Below, in pieces: positions 5,503 to 7,559 of a stretch of DNA of 7,559 bases. The stretch is from the NCBI GenBank assembly GCA_964428355.1, contig CAYRYU010000180.1:1-7559 (forward strand), in the 5' to 3' direction. Positions within the stretch are counted from its first letter, which is position 1. Each line of letters begins with the position of its first letter. The notes beneath the pieces were generated by a model that was not told the origin of the DNA, ran no database searches, and saw only the letters and a list, made by a program, of their open reading frames with translations. Source of the stretch: CAYRYU01 sp964428355. Its GTDB lineage: Bacteria; Muiribacteriota; Ozemobacteria; Ozemobacterales; Ozemobacteraceae. The position numbers and the translations under genes are program-made.

Positions 5503-7457
5503 GTTCTTCTCCTTTTTTTGGGGACAGGTTGGATAGTCCGGGAGTTCCGGGAAGCAACTCCCGGAGGACTGCTATTGGCCAAACTGGTGGGAGCTGTCAT
5601 CAGGCCGGCATCCTGAGGAGGGGTTCCAACCCCGAACAGGAAGTCGGTATCAGGAAGCGTGGGCATTGCCACTGGGGCCGAAAACCGGTATGCACCCTGT
5701 GGAACCACGTTCAGGTTTCTCAGGTTGACGAGAGCTGCCATCTGGGTTTCCGTAAGGGTTTTCCTGACTGCGGAAAACCTGGTTGCGTAAAGGGCTGACA
5801 TCTGACCATCGAGTTCGCCATAGCGTTGGATCAGGGAATAGACTTTCTCCCTGTCGATGGTTCCCCCGGAAATGGCCTTCCTGAGTTCGGCCGAAATCGT
5901 CGTCCGGATCTGCGCAATCTCGGCAAGGGAGGCTCTCTGTTCATCGATAATTCCGGTGATCAGGGCTTTTTGTCCGGCATCCAGGATGTTCAGGAACTCC
6001 TTCCCGCTGTCCCCGGTTATTGCGGTGCTGATGAAGTAATCGGGGTTGTTCATGGCGGGGTAGTCCTTCATGAAGAAGCCTCCGAAGTAGGTGCCATGCC
6101 GTTCCGGGCAGAAGTAGACGTCCGCGTCGGGGTTTCCCTTGTACCAGGAGAACAGCTCGCTGGCATACGTCATGACCGCGATGAATTCATTGTTGGTCAT
6201 GCTTTTCTTGAGTGTCTCGTCCTCCGCAACTGCCGGCCACGTTGAAAAGTTGTTGAACTGCATCGCTGACAGGTAGGCCTTCTGCTCCGTCGTAAAGGAG
6301 TTGATGATCTCCCCCACCACCAACGCGCGGTTGTAACTCAGGTCGGCATCCCATTTGTAGAGGTTGGAAGTGAACGCGGAGACGGCGGAGGAGCTCAGGC
6401 TGACGGTTCCGGTCGGAATCCGACCCTCCAGGCATCGCCGGAAGGCGTTCATCAAGGGAAACCGGTTGTAGGCGAAATTCACGTATATGGGCGCCTGAGT
6501 TTTGGCCAGTGCAACCAGTTTCGCTTTCTGGGAGTCATTGAGTATGTAGAGCACATTTGCCGCCACCCGGGTGAGGAATGTCGTGTTGTGGCCATACCCC
6601 GCGACATCAACATCCCGCATGTACTGGAACCCGAAGAAGTCCGCCACCTTTCCAGGGGGGAAGAAAGTGTCCGCGCCGCCGTTTCCGGTAATGAAAGCCA
6701 GGCCGCTGAAAGCGATGGTGGACAACTGGGCGTTGTCGCTCATCGCCTGGGCCAGCGTGTATTGATTCCCTGTCCCGGAAGCCGTTCCCGGGTTTGATGT
6801 AGCCGGAACCCGGCCGATGATGTCGGAAATCCCCGTCGTTCCCAATGATTGAACCACTATCTCGGAAATGTTTGTCTGGGAAGCGATGATCGACCCTTTG
6901 AGGAAGCTGTCGATGACCATGAGAAGCGCGTTGAGACTTATTGAACCATTGTTCACCGCAGCCTCGACCTGGGAGGCGGTTCTCGAGCCATTGCTGTGAT
7001 GAGCCAGTATCGCGACTGCAGTCGTTTGTTTGTCGACGGTTTCTCCAAACCTGTCGGCGGAAACGGAGTCGAAGAATTTCTGTAGGATGATCTTCCTTCC
7101 CCCGGTCAAAATCCATATGCGTAACCTTGCTCCAGGTTTGACCCGGGGAATCGAGAATTGACCGTTCGACTGGTTCACCGAAACCTCATCGCCTTGCAGG
7201 GTGTCGGCCGCGTCCACGACCCGGGCGGTCATGTTGGCGGGAACCTGGGCAAGGATACTCGCGGTCGCCGAGGCTGAATAATCCTGAGGCAGAAGCACGT
7301 TTCCACTGACGGTGAACTCGGTGGACGTGTTCAAGACCGTGCCGCTGCCCCCGCCTCCTCCGCATCCGGTTACGAATGCGATGGCCAGCAGGGTGAAACG
7401 TAAAACGATGAATAAGGACGGGAAAAACCTCTTCGACTGGGGACAACCTTTTGACAT
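5499..7457 (-). CDS. Lipoprotein with two-lobed LTxxQ-repeat domain (652 aa)
   Basis: The start is ATG 7457, because GGAGG at 7467..7463 sits 5 nt before it; an in-frame ATG at 7469 overlaps that site and is unlikely. Residues 10-31 are a basic and hydrophobic signal with lipobox VTGC (C32), then a Gly5 spacer, typical of an outer-envelope lipoprotein. Residues about 47-128 look like a beta-sandwich of the carboxypeptidase-regulatory type (VSGNV, NGQFSIPRVKPG). Residues about 140-232 are a helical and Thr/Ser-rich connector. Residues 233-608 match residues 228-604 of the 609-aa protein nearly gap-free, roughly 40% identical by eye. Motifs include FPPGKVADF, GHNTTFL, VMTYASELF and YFCPER (448-453). 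LTxxQ-like sites lie at 306-310, 388-392, 492-496 and 568-572. A 44-residue tail ends KKRRRT and is absent from the paralogue. It has no EF-hands. I do not recognise the large domain; its function is unknown. Confidence 0.92.
   Translation of the reverse strand: MSKGCPQSKRFFPSLFIVLRFTLLAIAFVTGCGGGGGSGTVLNTSTEFTVSGNVLLPQDYSASATASILAQVPANMTARVVDAADTLQGDEVSVNQSNGQFSIPRVKPGARLRIWILTGGRKIILQKFFDSVSADRFGETVDKQTTAVAILAHHSNGSRTASQVEAAVNNGSISLNALLMVIDSFLKGSIIASQTNISEIVVQSLGTTGISDIIGRVPATSNPGTASGTGNQYTLAQAMSDNAQLSTIAFSGLAFITGNGGADTFFPPGKVADFFGFQYMRDVDVAGYGHNTTFLTRVAANVLYILNDSQKAKLVALAKTQAPIYVNFAYNRFPLMNAFRRCLEGRIPTGTVSLSSSAVSAFTSNLYKWDADLSYNRALVVGEIINSFTTEQKAYLSAMQFNNFSTWPAVAEDETLKKSMTNNEFIAVMTYASELFSWYKGNPDADVYFCPERHGTYFGGFFMKDYPAMNNPDYFISTAITGDSGKEFLNILDAGQKALITGIIDEQRASLAEIAQIRTTISAELRKAISGGTIDREKVYSLIQRYGELDGQMSALYATRFSAVRKTLTETQMAALVNLRNLNVVPQGAYRFSAPVAMPTLPDTDFLFGVGTPPQDAGLMTAPTSLANSSPPGVASRNSRTIQPVPKKRRRT
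5509..5513 (-). promoter_or_regulatory. Ribosome binding site of the 253-aa EF-hand gene
   Basis: AGGAG, 6 nt before ATG 5502, set in an A-rich run. It lies inside the final codons of the lipoprotein gene, where the same bases encode that protein's basic end KKRRRT. Confidence 0.8.
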
Positions 7458-7462
7458 TGGAT

Positions 7463-7467
7463 CCTCC
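7463..7467 (-). promoter_or_regulatory. Ribosome binding site that fixes the lipoprotein start
   Basis: GGAGG, 5 nt before ATG 7457. Its first G is the last base of the alternative ATG at 7469, so the longer form would have to start on top of its own ribosome site. The shorter 652-aa form is preferred. Confidence 0.75.
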
Positions 7468-7483
7468 ATGTTCTGAAAGTAGA

Positions 7484-7514
7484 CGATCGAAATTGACCCT
7501 GGTGTTCGATCGAA
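7484..7514. promoter_or_regulatory. Repeated cgatcgaa motif upstream of the lipoprotein gene, operator candidate
   Basis: The octamer cgatcgaa occurs at 7484-7491 and 7507-7514, 23 bp apart, about two helical turns. The second copy is part of a perfect 10-bp palindrome, ttcgatcgaa (7505-7514). Both lie within 60 bp of the lipoprotein start, where an operator for the first gene of the run would be expected. No convincing -10/-35 pair can be read beside them. Confidence 0.3.
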
Positions 7515-7559
7515 GGCTTCCGGATACCAGTGAGACGTAACGATTTGGAAAAACCTGCG

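Noticed and set aside
1..7559. CRISPR array, tRNA or rRNA genes, insertion sequence, prophage or toxin-antitoxin pair
   Set aside because: No regularly spaced repeats, cloverleaf or rRNA-like stretches, transposase motifs, terminal inverted repeats or typical toxin/antitoxin pairs were seen on either strand.

Overview
The window reads as a bacterial chromosome fragment in which all seven supported genes lie on the minus strand, transcribed from right to left. Start-stop overlaps (ATGA, GTGA, 8-bp overlaps), clear AGGAG-type ribosome binding sites, Sec and lipoprotein signal sequences, and an ECF sigma factor point to a Gram-negative-type, moderately GC-rich bacterium. The phylum cannot be fixed from the sequence. 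EF-hand-rich secreted proteins and glycine-rich lipoproteins would suit Planctomycetota-like or deep-branching environmental lineages, but that is a guess.

Layout in transcription order: (1) a 652-aa lipoprotein (7457..5499) with a beta-sandwich-like N-terminal part and a large C-terminal domain of about 375 residues; (2) a 253-aa secreted protein with four EF-hand loops (5502..4741), coupled to gene 1 by an ATGA overlap; (3) a 280-bp gap holding a hairpin and 10-bp tandem direct repeats; (4) an ECF sigma factor (4460..3855); (5) a short single-pass membrane protein overlapping it, the likely anti-sigma factor (3862..3533); (6) a membrane-anchored periplasmic Spy/CpxP/CnrX-like sensor (3522..3037); (7) a 609-aa secreted protein (2997..1168) that joins the EF-hand part of gene 2 to the large C-terminal domain of gene 1; (8) a calcineurin-like metallophosphatase with an N-terminal Fn3-like domain (1171..1), coupled by a GTGA overlap and cut by the left edge of the window.

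The core is a sigma / anti-sigma / periplasmic-sensor triad of the CnrH-CnrY-CnrX type, set among exported proteins. The large domain shared by genes 1 and 7 is internally duplicated into two lobes. Each lobe carries two LTxxQ-like motifs, the signature motif of the Spy/CpxP/CnrX families, to which the sensor also belongs. The working hypothesis is an envelope-stress or metal-responsive locus in which the sensor and the exported effector proteins share related motifs, combined with calcium-binding EF-hand cassettes and an exported phosphatase. The large two-lobed domain is one I do not recognise as a named family. It is the best candidate here for something undescribed.
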